Source of the DNA: Thiobacillus sp.
GTDB lineage: Bacteria; Pseudomonadota; Gammaproteobacteria; Burkholderiales; Thiobacillaceae
Length of the DNA: 20,235 nt
Reading direction: 5' to 3'
NCBI GenBank assembly: GCA_018780025.1
Contig: JADMKH010000029.1
Span: forward strand, 1 to 20,235
Position numbers and translations under genes: made by a program. The notes beneath the pieces are model-generated. The model was not told the DNA's origin and ran no database searches. It saw only the letters and a list, made by a program, of their open reading frames with translations. Each line of letters starts with the position of its first letter. Position 1 is the stretch's first letter. Below are positions 7,117-14,900 of the stretch, in pieces.

Positions 7117-7680
7117 TCAGGAACACGAACCGGTTGTTGTTTTAGTGATGTTAGGTCGCCCGGTCGCGCTCATGATCACCACCCGCTCCTGTCCACCCGC
7201 CGTAGGCGTGGCGCGGCAGACCGTCAGCCTGGCAGGAAGCGCGGCAGCAGAAGTCATCCCCACGCCTGATGGCTGAAATCCGAGGCTGGTTGCGCCGCCT
7301 GTCTCGGTCGCCTTGAATCCGGCAGGCAACGCCTGCTGACGCTGGACGACAGTCCCGTCCGCCGCCCGCACGATCCAGCCCTGCTCCCAGCCGCCCGAAC
7401 CACAACTCGTGCCGTCGGTGGACACGCACAGCGACACCACCGCATTGCGCTTGATCGCCTCGCTGCGCGCCAGATGCGCGCTGGCGGCAAGATTGTTGGC
7501 GTAGGACCCAAGCTTGCCGCCGAGCGTAGCCTCGTTGAAAGACGGCACCGCGATCATCAGCAAAATGGCCAGCACGGAGATCGTGACCATTAGTTCGACC
7601 AAGGTGAATCCGCGCTGAAGCGACCCTCGTTTATTACCCGCACGCCGTCCGCAAGCGCTCATGACCACAGCTCGTTTCAT
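7117..7680 (-). CDS. fimT: FimT/GspH-family minor pseudopilin
   Basis: Minor pilin that joins the pilus-priming complex in the inner membrane. The 187-residue protein begins at the ATG at 7678-7680, which overlaps the pilY1 stop in ATGA. It has a long basic leader ending in G24, then the prepilin motif FTLVELMVTISVLAILLMIAVPSF with the conserved glutamate at position +5. The GspH-like globular part follows (LARSEAIKRNAVVSLC, WEQGWIV). An internal ATG at M7 would shorten the leader and cannot be excluded. The gene is the last of the operon here, whereas fimT usually stands first in related betaproteobacterial clusters. Confidence 0.9.
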   Translation of the reverse strand: MKRAVVMSACGRRAGNKRGSLQRGFTLVELMVTISVLAILLMIAVPSFNEATLGGKLGSYANNLAASAHLARSEAIKRNAVVSLCVSTDGTSCGSGGWEQGWIVRAADGTVVQRQQALPAGFKATETGGATSLGFQPSGVGMTSAAALPARLTVCRATPTAGGQERVVIMSATGRPNITKTTTGSCS

Positions 7681-10600
7681 TGCTGGATGTACCAATAAAC
7701 ATGGCCACGCACAGGAGATGGATCCACAGTAACCATGCACGGGGAAAGTCCCGAGATGCCACAACCAGAAGGGCCAGTTGGACCGCCACCGCCAATAATG
7801 AACGGAACATTGGTCGTTACTGGTGTTCCGTCTGGATTGGTCACGGCGGTGCCATCAGCATTCGTCGGATTAATGGTGACCACACCCGCGACGGGCGACG
7901 GTGGCAGGCCACCACCAGCGAACACCGAAAACCTGGCTGCAGCGTCCGGCGTGGATGCGTCAAGGTAACTTACACCGTAACCGCGAGCCGTCCCCAGATT
8001 GGCGCCACAGGCAGTTGCCGAACCAGGTTGGTGCGTACTGAAATAAACCACCCCGGCAACCACAACGGCAGAAGTCACCACCTGCTCCCTGTCGTGAGCT
8101 TCACTGCCGAACGTCAAATACCAGCCCTTGTTTGTACTTAAGGCCAGGCTCGCTTTTTGGCTCGTGGTCAGCGCCGCATCAGGGTCGATCGCGACCAATG
8201 AACTGGTCGTAATCACGGTCGGGCTGGCGCTGCGATCATCCTTGATCATGAAAAAGGCGTTGTCCACATTGACCGCTGCATTCGTCAGCAGCGGCCGTTC
8301 CCGGTTACCGGAGCCCACCAGGACGGCGTTGAAGTCAGTACCCGTCACCACCTCGGGCGCGTGAAGGAACTTGCGATCGGTCGTAGCAGTGGAGCCGCCG
8401 AGCGCTGCGATCTTGGGCATGGTCCAGCTTCCGGGGGCGACCGCGCCAATGTCGATCCGGTAAATATTCGCACCCGTATCCACCACATAGGCCATATCAA
8501 TCAGGCCGTCGCCATCGTTGTCTACTGCGGTAATGTCCGCCGCAACCGAGCGATCCGTTGTAAACGTTTTCAATAGCGTCCCGGTATTGGCGTCCAGCAC
8601 AAAAACCCGATTGCCTTTGGGCGTGCCACAAGCAGTATTCGGCACAACATCCGTATCCTCGCAGGTGTCGTAACCGCCACCCATGATGATCACCGGGTTT
8701 GTTGTATAGCCCGCTACCTTGACCACTTTCGGTTCAGACCACGTCTGGCCGATATTGTCGAGTTCCGCGGGTCCGCGCTTCCATTTCAGGGTTGGCGTTG
8801 CCGGCGTGCTCACGTTAAAGGCATACACATGGCTACCGCCGCGCCGCATGGTGGGGAAAATCCACTTGGTGCTGCCACTGTTATAAACCCCGATTGGGCC
8901 ATCAAAGAAATAATCCTTGGGTGCGGATGTTTCTATTACGCCGGGAAAGCTGACAGAAGGGCTGTTGCTTCTCAATCGCTTGAACTTGCCGTAATGTTCG
9001 GGTGCGACAAAAGACCACAACTCGTTACCCGCACTGTCTGGCTTGTTGCCATTAATGGCGCGCAGCATGCCGTCATTGCTGCCATAAAACACCACCACAC
9101 CGGTACTGCCGCCATAATCAATCGCCAGCGGGCGTGAATGCACCACATCGCCGTGTGCCGACGGGCGCATGGCATCCGTCCCTTTGGTTATGGTTATTGT
9201 GTTCGGATTCCCGATGATGACTTCGTCATCCACGTTCTGCCCGCGTGCCCATTTCACCAATTCACTTTGTGCGGTGGCATCGGCAACGCCCCAGTCCGTG
9301 AAGCTCCCACTGCTGGTACCCAACGCCGCCAACGTACCACCGCCCTCAGTGTAAACAGTGCGCGCCGAGGCACCCGATGCACCCGACACCGCACGTAACC
9401 GCTGCGCGGCTGCGCCTTTTTCAACGATTTCCCCGTCGGGCGAATTCGATCTCACATCAGTCAAACCTGAGAGCAGGCAATTTCCAGCATATCCACTCGG
9501 CCAATAGGTATCCGCGGTTGACCAGAAACTCTGCGCACAGGGATCGATAAATCCATTGAGCGGATTGATCGCATTCAGGTTATTGGTCTTGTCAACCAGG
9601 CGAAGCGCGACAACCTTGCCGTCTGCATCTGCATCGGCTCTGAACTGGTATTGCTTCAAATTTCCATACCACCTGGGTTTAATCTCGGGCCGGAACATGC
9701 CGATGAATACCTGATTCAGATACGTGCCCTGGGTGTTCACACTCACCGGCAGGCTGGCCGAGGCAAAGGCGCTGTTCTCCGACTGAATTTGACTCAGCGC
9801 TGTACCAATTGCAACTTCTAACTGCGCAAAATTCGTGGTGGGGAAATATGTTCCGCCACCGAAAGTCGCCATACTGTACAGAAGCGCGGCATATTCGGCC
9901 TTACATCCCGTGCCATGCACGCCTATGGTGTAGGTCGTGATGTTTGTGGTGGCCGGGCTGGCCATGTAGCGCGCCCACTCATCGGCATAGGTGCCATTGT
10001 TTTCGTGGGTGCTCGAAGAGAACGTATAGGCGGAGCTGCTACATGCAGATATATTGGCAGCAGCAACGGGACCCAGATAGATCGTTTTCTGAGCCTCTGT
10101 TGCGACAGGAAAGGCATTCTTGTTACTGTCCGAATTGGAGCCCACAAGTGCATTCTTGGGTCCTACATCACCGGTTTGATCTCCAGGTGAACCGGAATTG
10201 TTATAGGCGTTACCGACAAAAATGACATAATTTTCGCCGCAATCGGAGGTTGGCTTTATGTCCGCATAAGAGCGGCCTGAAATTCCCGTGCGGCCGGCAA
10301 AATAGGCCCAGGCCTCCTGCATGACCGCACCTGTGGCCTGGTTATTTGTCTTGATGTTATAGGGTGCGTCCCAAGTCTTGATCCAAGCCAGGATCAAACT
10401 TTTGTTAGCCGAACTCAACGGCTTGATGGGCAACATCAGGCAACCGCCACTATCATTGACCTGATCACATTGATAACCCACCCAGTCGACAAATTTATTC
10501 GCGTTATAGGCCATCAAGCCAATATTCATCAGGGCAGAACCGTCCGGGCTGACTTTCAGGCTTGAAATCGCGTTATATAGTGCGCATTGTTCCATCCCCC

Positions 10601-10820
10601 CTGTGGTGTTACCAAGAGAGGGTGTGCCGCCGCCATCTTTATAAGTACAGCCATGCGTTGCGCTGGCTGAAAAGTTAGCCGCGTTATCGATGATGAACAA
10701 TACATTCGACGCGCCCCCGGACGGTGGGCTAGCAAACAGGTCGATATCCTCTGCCTGAGCGCCTGCGTACGAAAACGCCAAAAACGCTGTCAACACCGTT
10801 TTCATCCATTTGTTCAACAT
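7677..10820 (-). CDS. pilY1: PilY1/PilC-type pilus tip adhesin
   Basis: Large secreted pilus-biogenesis factor and adhesin at the pilus tip. The 1047-residue protein has a Sec signal peptide (about residues 1-23, ending AGAQA, then EDIDLF). Next comes a von Willebrand A-like N-terminal domain beginning at NVLFIIDNAANFSAS, then the PilC/PilY1 beta-propeller (GSNDGMLRAIN, MRRGGSHVYAFNV, IIMGGGYDTCEDTD). A calcium-binding loop DNDGDGLIDMAY lies near residue 767, with DTGANIYRIDIG following, as in PilY1 proteins that control pilus retraction. The ATG at 10818-10820 is chosen because AGGAG lies at proper spacing; a GTG nine bases earlier would overlap the ribosome site. The metal-site motif of the VWA domain is degenerate (DNAANFS in place of DxSxS). 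The 3' end overlaps fimT. Confidence 0.94.
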   Translation of the reverse strand: MLNKWMKTVLTAFLAFSYAGAQAEDIDLFASPPSGGASNVLFIIDNAANFSASATHGCTYKDGGGTPSLGNTTGGMEQCALYNAISSLKVSPDGSALMNIGLMAYNANKFVDWVGYQCDQVNDSGGCLMLPIKPLSSANKSLILAWIKTWDAPYNIKTNNQATGAVMQEAWAYFAGRTGISGRSYADIKPTSDCGENYVIFVGNAYNNSGSPGDQTGDVGPKNALVGSNSDSNKNAFPVATEAQKTIYLGPVAAANISACSSSAYTFSSSTHENNGTYADEWARYMASPATTNITTYTIGVHGTGCKAEYAALLYSMATFGGGTYFPTTNFAQLEVAIGTALSQIQSENSAFASASLPVSVNTQGTYLNQVFIGMFRPEIKPRWYGNLKQYQFRADADADGKVVALRLVDKTNNLNAINPLNGFIDPCAQSFWSTADTYWPSGYAGNCLLSGLTDVRSNSPDGEIVEKGAAAQRLRAVSGASGASARTVYTEGGGTLAALGTSSGSFTDWGVADATAQSELVKWARGQNVDDEVIIGNPNTITITKGTDAMRPSAHGDVVHSRPLAIDYGGSTGVVVFYGSNDGMLRAINGNKPDSAGNELWSFVAPEHYGKFKRLRSNSPSVSFPGVIETSAPKDYFFDGPIGVYNSGSTKWIFPTMRRGGSHVYAFNVSTPATPTLKWKRGPAELDNIGQTWSEPKVVKVAGYTTNPVIIMGGGYDTCEDTDVVPNTACGTPKGNRVFVLDANTGTLLKTFTTDRSVAADITAVDNDGDGLIDMAYVVDTGANIYRIDIGAVAPGSWTMPKIAALGGSTATTDRKFLHAPEVVTGTDFNAVLVGSGNRERPLLTNAAVNVDNAFFMIKDDRSASPTVITTSSLVAIDPDAALTTSQKASLALSTNKGWYLTFGSEAHDREQVVTSAVVVAGVVYFSTHQPGSATACGANLGTARGYGVSYLDASTPDAAARFSVFAGGGLPPSPVAGVVTINPTNADGTAVTNPDGTPVTTNVPFIIGGGGPTGPSGCGISGLSPCMVTVDPSPVRGHVYWYIQQ

Positions 10821-10832
10821 TTCACCCACTCC

Positions 10833-10851
10833 TTGCCGCGCAAAGCGGCAA
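10833..10851 (-). promoter_or_regulatory. hairpin just upstream of the pilY1 ribosome binding site
   Basis: A perfect seven-base inverted repeat (TTGCCGC / GCGGCAA, five-base loop) lies in the 46-base gap between pilX and pilY1. In the transcript its 3' arm runs directly into the GGAG that serves the pilY1 ATG. There is no U-tract, so it is not a terminator. It could tune translation or protect the downstream message; this role is inferred from position. Confidence 0.5.
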
Positions 10852-10866
10852 CATATTTCAATTCGC

Positions 10867-11376
10867 TCACGCGCAACTACTGGCGCCCGTCACATTCACT
10901 CTTTTACTGATCCCCTGCTTGACGGTGGCGGCGGCGCCCGTTGCCGCCGCCGCATTGGTGGGGCTGACAGTTGCGCTAATTTCCCAGACCGTTTCGAAAC
11001 ACAGCACAACTCCGCCACCGGATTTGCATTTCACTGCATCGGGATCGCTGGCTGGCAGCGTGGTAATACCGACGGATTTAATACACGCGGGTTTGAGCAC
11101 GTTAATGGTGTATTCGGCCGTGCCGTCATTATCCAAATCAACGGGTTGAGTGCTGTCGGCAGGCGCTGTGGTGAAATCGCTGCTCACCACGCGCTCGATC
11201 GCAACGTTGGCTGCGGCAATGGCCTCGTCCCGGAACTGCATGTTGCCCACGGATTTGAGATTGGTGTTGCTCAGCATGAAAGCGCTCGTCACCATCAGCG
11301 TGATGAGCACCAGCATGATGAGACCGACTATGAGGGTTACGCCGCGCTGGTGGTGGAAAACAGGCATGTGATTCAT
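10867..11376 (-). CDS. pilX: PilX-type minor pilin
   Basis: Minor pilin of the priming complex. The 169 residues open with a short leader ending in G12, followed by the hydrophobic segment VTLIVGLIMLVLITLMVTSA and the PilX N-terminal signature (SNTNLKSVGNMQFRDEAIAAAN). The usual glutamate at +5 is replaced by valine, as is common in PilX and GspK-like minor pilins. A DLDNDGTAEY stretch could bind calcium. The ATG has a strong GGGAGG site, overlaps the pilW stop in ATGA, and is followed 46 bases after its stop by pilY1. Confidence 0.9.
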   Translation of the reverse strand: MNHMPVFHHQRGVTLIVGLIMLVLITLMVTSAFMLSNTNLKSVGNMQFRDEAIAAANVAIERVVSSDFTTAPADSTQPVDLDNDGTAEYTINVLKPACIKSVGITTLPASDPDAVKCKSGGGVVLCFETVWEISATVSPTNAAAATGAAATVKQGISKRVNVTGASSCA

Positions 11377-12359
11377 GGCACCTCCCTGCGCCCGGACGGA
11401 TTGACGAGGCGGACGGTGCTGGAAAAAACGTGTCGTTTGAAGCCAACATCGGCTGACGGGACAGTAAAAGCAGTAGCGCCCAGTTTGTAAGCCTTGCTGT
11501 CGGTGTAGCCGGGCGTAGCCTCAAGATTGCGCGCGAGAACATGGGTTTTGGCGGCGACAACATTGGCAAGCTGAGCCAGCGTGCAAGGTGCGCAGGATGC
11601 ATAGGTATCGGCGCTGCCGTTGCCGTCCGTGTCGATGCCATATTCAACGCGGAATGCTTCGATGCCCTCGATCAAGGGCTGAGCTGCTTGATAAACGCCA
11701 TTGATGAACGCAACACGCATCAAGGTATTGTCTTTGACATAATAGATATTCGAGACGACTTTCCGCCGCGCGGCGATTGTGGTGCAATCCTTGTTTCTAA
11801 GCGGGAAGGTCGTGGAATCGACCACATACGCCGCTTCGAGTGGCGCGGCAGTGCAGCCGGACACCTGAATATGCGGCCCGGTGTCGGCACTGCCATCACA
11901 GTTTGCGCTGCCGGCCGTGCATGTGTTCGCGTGCCGAACCACCAGAACATCGCTATTGGCCTGCGCCCCGGTAACCGCAGTGCAACTTCCGGGAATGGTG
12001 GCGCTGTTGTACCCCAACACAGAAATGCCCAGCATATTTGCTTTGTACGCCGCGTCCCAGGACCCAACAGCCAGGCAGGGATCGGGAATGGCTAAGGGGG
12101 TAGCGGGTCTTAACTCCCCCCAAAATCCGGCATGAACAAGATCGTTTTGCAATACCTGGATGGCAAAGCGGCCATTTTCAATCAGCCGGTTGGTCTTGGC
12201 CAGTTCGCTGTTACTGCGGGTGATGTTGAGAAACAAGGCCAGCACCGCCGCCATGACGATCATGCCGAGGGTGATGGCGATCATCAGTTCGATCAGGGAA
12301 AGGCCCCGGGCATGCACGGCATACCGGGTCGCAGGCAATTTTCCGATAGTCATGTTCAC
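11373..12359 (-). CDS. pilW: PilW-type minor pilin
   Basis: Minor pilin needed for pilus assembly. The leader ends in ARG (G19) and is followed by LSLIELMIAITLGMIVMAAV with glutamate at +5 and leucine rather than phenylalanine at +1. The PilW region SNSELAKTNRLIENGRFAIQ and LVHAGFWGE follow, then a cysteine-containing C-terminal domain. I choose the GTG at 12357-12359, which overlaps the pilV stop and has GGGAA six bases upstream, giving 328 residues. An ATG two codons later (12351-12353) is the alternative. Much longer extensions would read through pilV in the wrong frame and are not credible. The gene overlaps pilX at its 3' end. Confidence 0.9.
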   Translation of the reverse strand: MNMTIGKLPATRYAVHARGLSLIELMIAITLGMIVMAAVLALFLNITRSNSELAKTNRLIENGRFAIQVLQNDLVHAGFWGELRPATPLAIPDPCLAVGSWDAAYKANMLGISVLGYNSATIPGSCTAVTGAQANSDVLVVRHANTCTAGSANCDGSADTGPHIQVSGCTAAPLEAAYVVDSTTFPLRNKDCTTIAARRKVVSNIYYVKDNTLMRVAFINGVYQAAQPLIEGIEAFRVEYGIDTDGNGSADTYASCAPCTLAQLANVVAAKTHVLARNLEATPGYTDSKAYKLGATAFTVPSADVGFKRHVFSSTVRLVNPSGRREVP

Positions 12360-12928
12360 GTCAGATTCCCGATACGGACGACCGTGGTAATGGCGCGACG
12401 GCACAAGTCTCCGGTGCAGGATGAGCCGGCCGCGCCGTTGTAAAGATTCTGCCCGCAGGCAACGCTGGCAGGCGGGGCGGAGATGGGGGCCATGCCTTGC
12501 CAGGCGACGGTGATAAGGTATTCGCCGCCACCGAGGTTTTCGACACAGCCGCGCCCGCCGACCATGGCGCCAACCTTGTTGCCGCCGGTGGTTTCCGCCG
12601 CGCCTTGCAGGGCGTTGCACCATTCGCTGGCATCGGTCTTTTGTCTGTCTGATGTGTCGTTGCAGTTTGTTGCGCCAACACCGAGCGGGGTGCCAGTGAC
12701 ATAGTTCACTGCATTAGCCCGGTTGGTGGTGATGCGATTGGCCATGTCGTTAAGAAGGATGAGCGCCTGGGTACGCTGGTAGGCTTCCATTTCGGACGAT
12801 TGCAAACGCGCTTGCAGCCCGGCCAGGCCCAGCAAGCCAATGGCCAGAATGACGATGGTGACCAGCACTTCGATCATGGAGGTGCCGCACTGTCTGTGCA
12901 TGGGGGAAGGGAATAGAAGCGTTACCAT
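12356..12928 (-). CDS. pilV: PilV-type minor pilin
   Basis: Minor pilin of the type IV pilus priming complex, 190 residues. The leader ends with CG (G15) and the mature part starts TSMIEVLVTIVILAIGLLGL, with glutamate at +5. The downstream LAGLQARLQSSEMEAYQRTQ and ALILLNDMANRI are typical of PilV. The ATG at 12926-12928 overlaps the last codons of pilE; a start at the internal methionine of MHRQCG would give a six-residue leader and has no ribosome site either. The stop overlaps the pilW start. Cysteines in the C-terminal half may form disulfides. Confidence 0.9.
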   Translation of the reverse strand: MVTLLFPSPMHRQCGTSMIEVLVTIVILAIGLLGLAGLQARLQSSEMEAYQRTQALILLNDMANRITTNRANAVNYVTGTPLGVGATNCNDTSDRQKTDASEWCNALQGAAETTGGNKVGAMVGGRGCVENLGGGEYLITVAWQGMAPISAPPASVACGQNLYNGAAGSSCTGDLCRRAITTVVRIGNLT

Positions 12929-13314
12929 TTTGCGGCCGGGGTCTTGATCCCTTCGCTGTTGAGGCCCAGGTTGCCATCGCTGGCTTGCGAACCCGTTGCG
13001 GTAAAGGCGATGGTGAAGGACGGGACTGTGCCCGCCCCCAGAGTGATGTCGTAGGTATATTTTCCGACGAGTTCACTGGGAAGGGCATAGCCGCTGGCTT
13101 CCAGCGTGGCTTTACTGGCGTAGGCACGGTTGGCCAACAGGAACTGTTGCTGGCGGTTGGCGATGTCCATCATCTGAGCCTGCGCGGCGGCGCGGTTCCC
13201 CCGCTTCACGTATTCCTGATAGGCCGGCATGGCAATCGATGCCAGGATGCCAATGATCGCCACTACGATCATCAGTTCAATCAGGGTGAATCCGTTTTGT
13301 CTGCCTGACTTCAT
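12922..13314 (-). CDS. pilE: PilE-like type IV pilin
   Basis: Pilin of the PilE/minor pilin class, 130 residues, first gene of the six-gene operon. The short leader MKSGRQNG is cut before FTLIELMIVVAIIGILASIA (glutamate at +5), followed by MPAYQEYVKRGNRAAAQAQM, the usual PilE helix. A GGGAAGAG site precedes the ATG at 13312-13314; extensions upstream lack homology. Its small size and genome context suggest a minor pilin rather than the major subunit PilA. The 3' end overlaps pilV by seven bases. The gene usually lies at the distal end of this operon in relatives, so its first position is unusual. Confidence 0.92.
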   Translation of the reverse strand: MKSGRQNGFTLIELMIVVAIIGILASIAMPAYQEYVKRGNRAAAQAQMMDIANRQQQFLLANRAYASKATLEASGYALPSELVGKYTYDITLGAGTVPSFTIAFTATGSQASDGNLGLNSEGIKTPAAKW

Positions 13315-13586
13315 GTCTCTTCCCTTTTTATATGACTTGCATCCTAAGCGCCGGACAGGCAAGGCGCTATGGTTTACCGATGACCGGTAGCTTTGAGCGA
13401 ACAGGCGGGTTTCAGCATGTCCCATGCGCCCATTACCCAAGCCGTGCCATCTGCCTATTACGGTTAATGTTGAAGATTCTGTAGCCAGGACGATGAGCAA
13501 TCGACATGGCGAGCCCGGACAATCCCCCCTAAAATGGGCGCGATGAAAAAACCATCTGCCCGCCAGCATTCAAAAGGACAGCCCGT
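13315..13586. promoter_or_regulatory. divergent promoter region between pilE and thiO
   Basis: This 272-base region must contain the promoter of the pilE-fimT operon (minus) and of thiO (plus). For thiO, TAAAAT at 13530-13535 with a weak TGGCGA at 13507-13512 (17-base spacing) is a possible sigma-70 promoter. A 15-codon frame (13543-13590) starts with ATG AAA AAA and ends in a TGA that overlaps the TTG start of thiO. On the minus strand TGGCAC (13443-13448) resembles a -24 box, but the -12 element does not follow at the right distance, so I do not claim a sigma-54 promoter. Confidence 0.35.
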
Positions 13587-14840
13587 TTGACTGGCCACAC
13601 ATTGATAGCGGGCGCCGGCATATCCGGTCTGAGCGTGGCGTTGGCCTTGCTGCAACGCGGATGCGGGGTCACCGTTCTGGATCGCGGTGCAACGGGTGCC
13701 GAGTCATCCTGGGCGGGGGGCGGAATTCTTTCTCCGCTGTTGCCGTGGGATTACGCCGAGGCGGTTTCAGCGCTCGCTCTGCGGTCAATGGCCGCCTACG
13801 CTGCGTGGGTTGCGGACATTGAGGCGACATCGGGACTGGATGCGGAATTGTGGCAATGCGGCATGCTGGCTCTGGATGTGGCGGCGCCGGAGCAGGCGCT
13901 GGCCTGGTGTGCGGCGCATGGCATGGCGGCGCAGCGGGATTGCCCGCACCCGCTACCCGCGTCACTCAATACCCTTAAGAAATCACTGATCAATCCAAAA
14001 GCCGTCATTGCGAGCACCCTGAAGGGCATAAACTCCGCGAAGCAATCCAGAATGTCCGCCAAATCAACGGCCTCTGGATCGCCACGTCACTTCGTTCCTC
14101 GCGATGACGGAATCAATCCGCGTCTCCCTCAAGAAAGCCGCATCTGGTTGCCCGACGTGGCGCAGGTGCGCAACCCGCGCCTGGTGGCAGCTTTGCGCGC
14201 GGCGGTGGTGCAATTGGGGGGCGTGATCCATGAACACTGCCCGGCCGTCGGGGTCGTGGCCCAAAACAGACGGGTGACCGCAGTGCAAACGGCAAACGGA
14301 ACCTTTCAGGCCGATAGCGTGGTGCTCGCCACGGGCGCCTGGTCGGGGCTGGGCCTGGCCGAACTGGCGGCCACGCCGAAAATCCGCCCGATGCGAGGCC
14401 AGATGCTGTTATTCAAACTGGAACCGGGCGTACTCAACACCGTGTTGTATCGCCATGGGCTGTATCTGATTCCGCGCCGCGATGGGCACGTGCTGGTGGG
14501 CAGCACCATAGAAGATGCCGGCTTCGACAAGACTACCGACGACGCGACGCGCCAGCGCCTGCACCTTGAGGCCGCCGAACTGCTGCCCGAGCTGGCCGGA
14601 TTGCAGCCAGTGCAGCATTGGGCCGGATTGCGCCCCGGCTCGCCCGACAATATTCCGGTCATCGACCGCCATCCCGATTTCGACAATGTGTTCGTCAATA
14701 CGGGGCATTTTCGTTACGGGGTAACCATGGCGCCGGCGTCGGCGGAATTGCTGGTGAGCCTGATGGAAGGTGCCGCACCCGCGCTCGACGCGCAGCCCTA
14801 TACATGGTCATCCGCACTGACCCGAAGCTGGTCAGGGTAG
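13587..14840 (+). CDS. thiO: glycine oxidase ThiO with an in-frame insertion
   Basis: FAD-dependent amine oxidase that makes dehydroglycine for the thiazole half of thiamine. The start is TTG with AAGGA about ten bases upstream. The 417 residues begin with a Rossmann motif GAGISGLS (9-16), then ESSWAGGGILSPLLPWDY. The C-terminal half carries RNPRLVAALR, VLATGAWSG, RPMRGQM, VLVGSTIEDAGFD, WAGLRPGSPDNIPVI and the glycine-oxidase tail TGHFRYGVTMAPASAELL. ThiO is usually about 350-370 residues. The excess lies at about residues 127-184 (SLNTLKKSLINP to LPQESR), where the sequence is a genomic palindromic repeat translated in frame without a stop, between the conserved LWQCGMLAL and WLPDVAQVRNPRL parts. 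The insertion probably forms a surface loop; whether activity is kept is unknown. In many betaproteobacteria thiO sits between pilR and the pilin operon, as near here. Confidence 0.92.
   Translation: MTGHTLIAGAGISGLSVALALLQRGCGVTVLDRGATGAESSWAGGGILSPLLPWDYAEAVSALALRSMAAYAAWVADIEATSGLDAELWQCGMLALDVAAPEQALAWCAAHGMAAQRDCPHPLPASLNTLKKSLINPKAVIASTLKGINSAKQSRMSAKSTASGSPRHFVPRDDGINPRLPQESRIWLPDVAQVRNPRLVAALRAAVVQLGGVIHEHCPAVGVVAQNRRVTAVQTANGTFQADSVVLATGAWSGLGLAELAATPKIRPMRGQMLLFKLEPGVLNTVLYRHGLYLIPRRDGHVLVGSTIEDAGFDKTTDDATRQRLHLEAAELLPELAGLQPVQHWAGLRPGSPDNIPVIDRHPDFDNVFVNTGHFRYGVTMAPASAELLVSLMEGAAPALDAQPYTWSSALTRSWSG
14002..14110 (+). repeat. palindromic repeat element inside thiO
   Basis: The ends CCGTCATTGCGAG (14002-14014) and CTCGCGATGACGG (14098-14110) pair at 12 of 13 positions, and inner arms GCAATCCAG (14042-14050) and CTGGATCGC (14074-14082) also nearly pair, so the whole can fold as one long stem. 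The sequence belongs to a widely dispersed class of genomic repeats recognised by CGTCATTGCGAG and GCAATCC. Similarity to the copy at 15711 extends left to about 13976 (TAAG-AAATcaCTGATcAAT). It is translated in frame as thiO residues 139-175. Confidence 0.85.
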
Positions 14841-14847
14841 AAGGCGT

Positions 14848-14874
14848 TTGTCGTTTGTACTAACATGACGACAA
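14848..14874 (+). promoter_or_regulatory. possible operator dyad upstream of the toxin-antitoxin pair
   Basis: TTGTCGT (14848-14854) and ACGACAA (14868-14874) form a perfect seven-base inverted repeat with a 13-base centre, ending 26 bases before the antitoxin ATG. RHH antitoxins of this type repress their own operon by binding such dyads near the promoter. Assignment is by position only; no clear -35/-10 pair was found. Confidence 0.45.
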
Positions 14875-14900
14875 TTGAGCTAACAAACCGAGGTGCAATC

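Noticed and set aside
9915..10225. Frames antisense to pilY1 (also several antisense to pilW and pilR)
   Set aside because: They are shadows of strongly supported genes in high-GC DNA and have no independent support.
12360..12623. N-terminal extension of PilW by about 88 residues
   Set aside because: The extension is an arginine-rich out-of-frame reading of pilV; the prepilin leader begins at the GTG/ATG near 12353-12359.
13441..13460. Sigma-54 promoter for the pilE operon (TGGCAC on the minus strand)
   Set aside because: A -12 TTGC element is not found at the required spacing, so the GG-N10-GC rule fails.
14865..14900. Earlier ATG for the DUF1778 antitoxin
   Set aside because: No ribosome site, lies within the inverted repeat proposed as operator, and the extra 12 residues are not family-like; the ATG at 14901 has a good GAGGTG.
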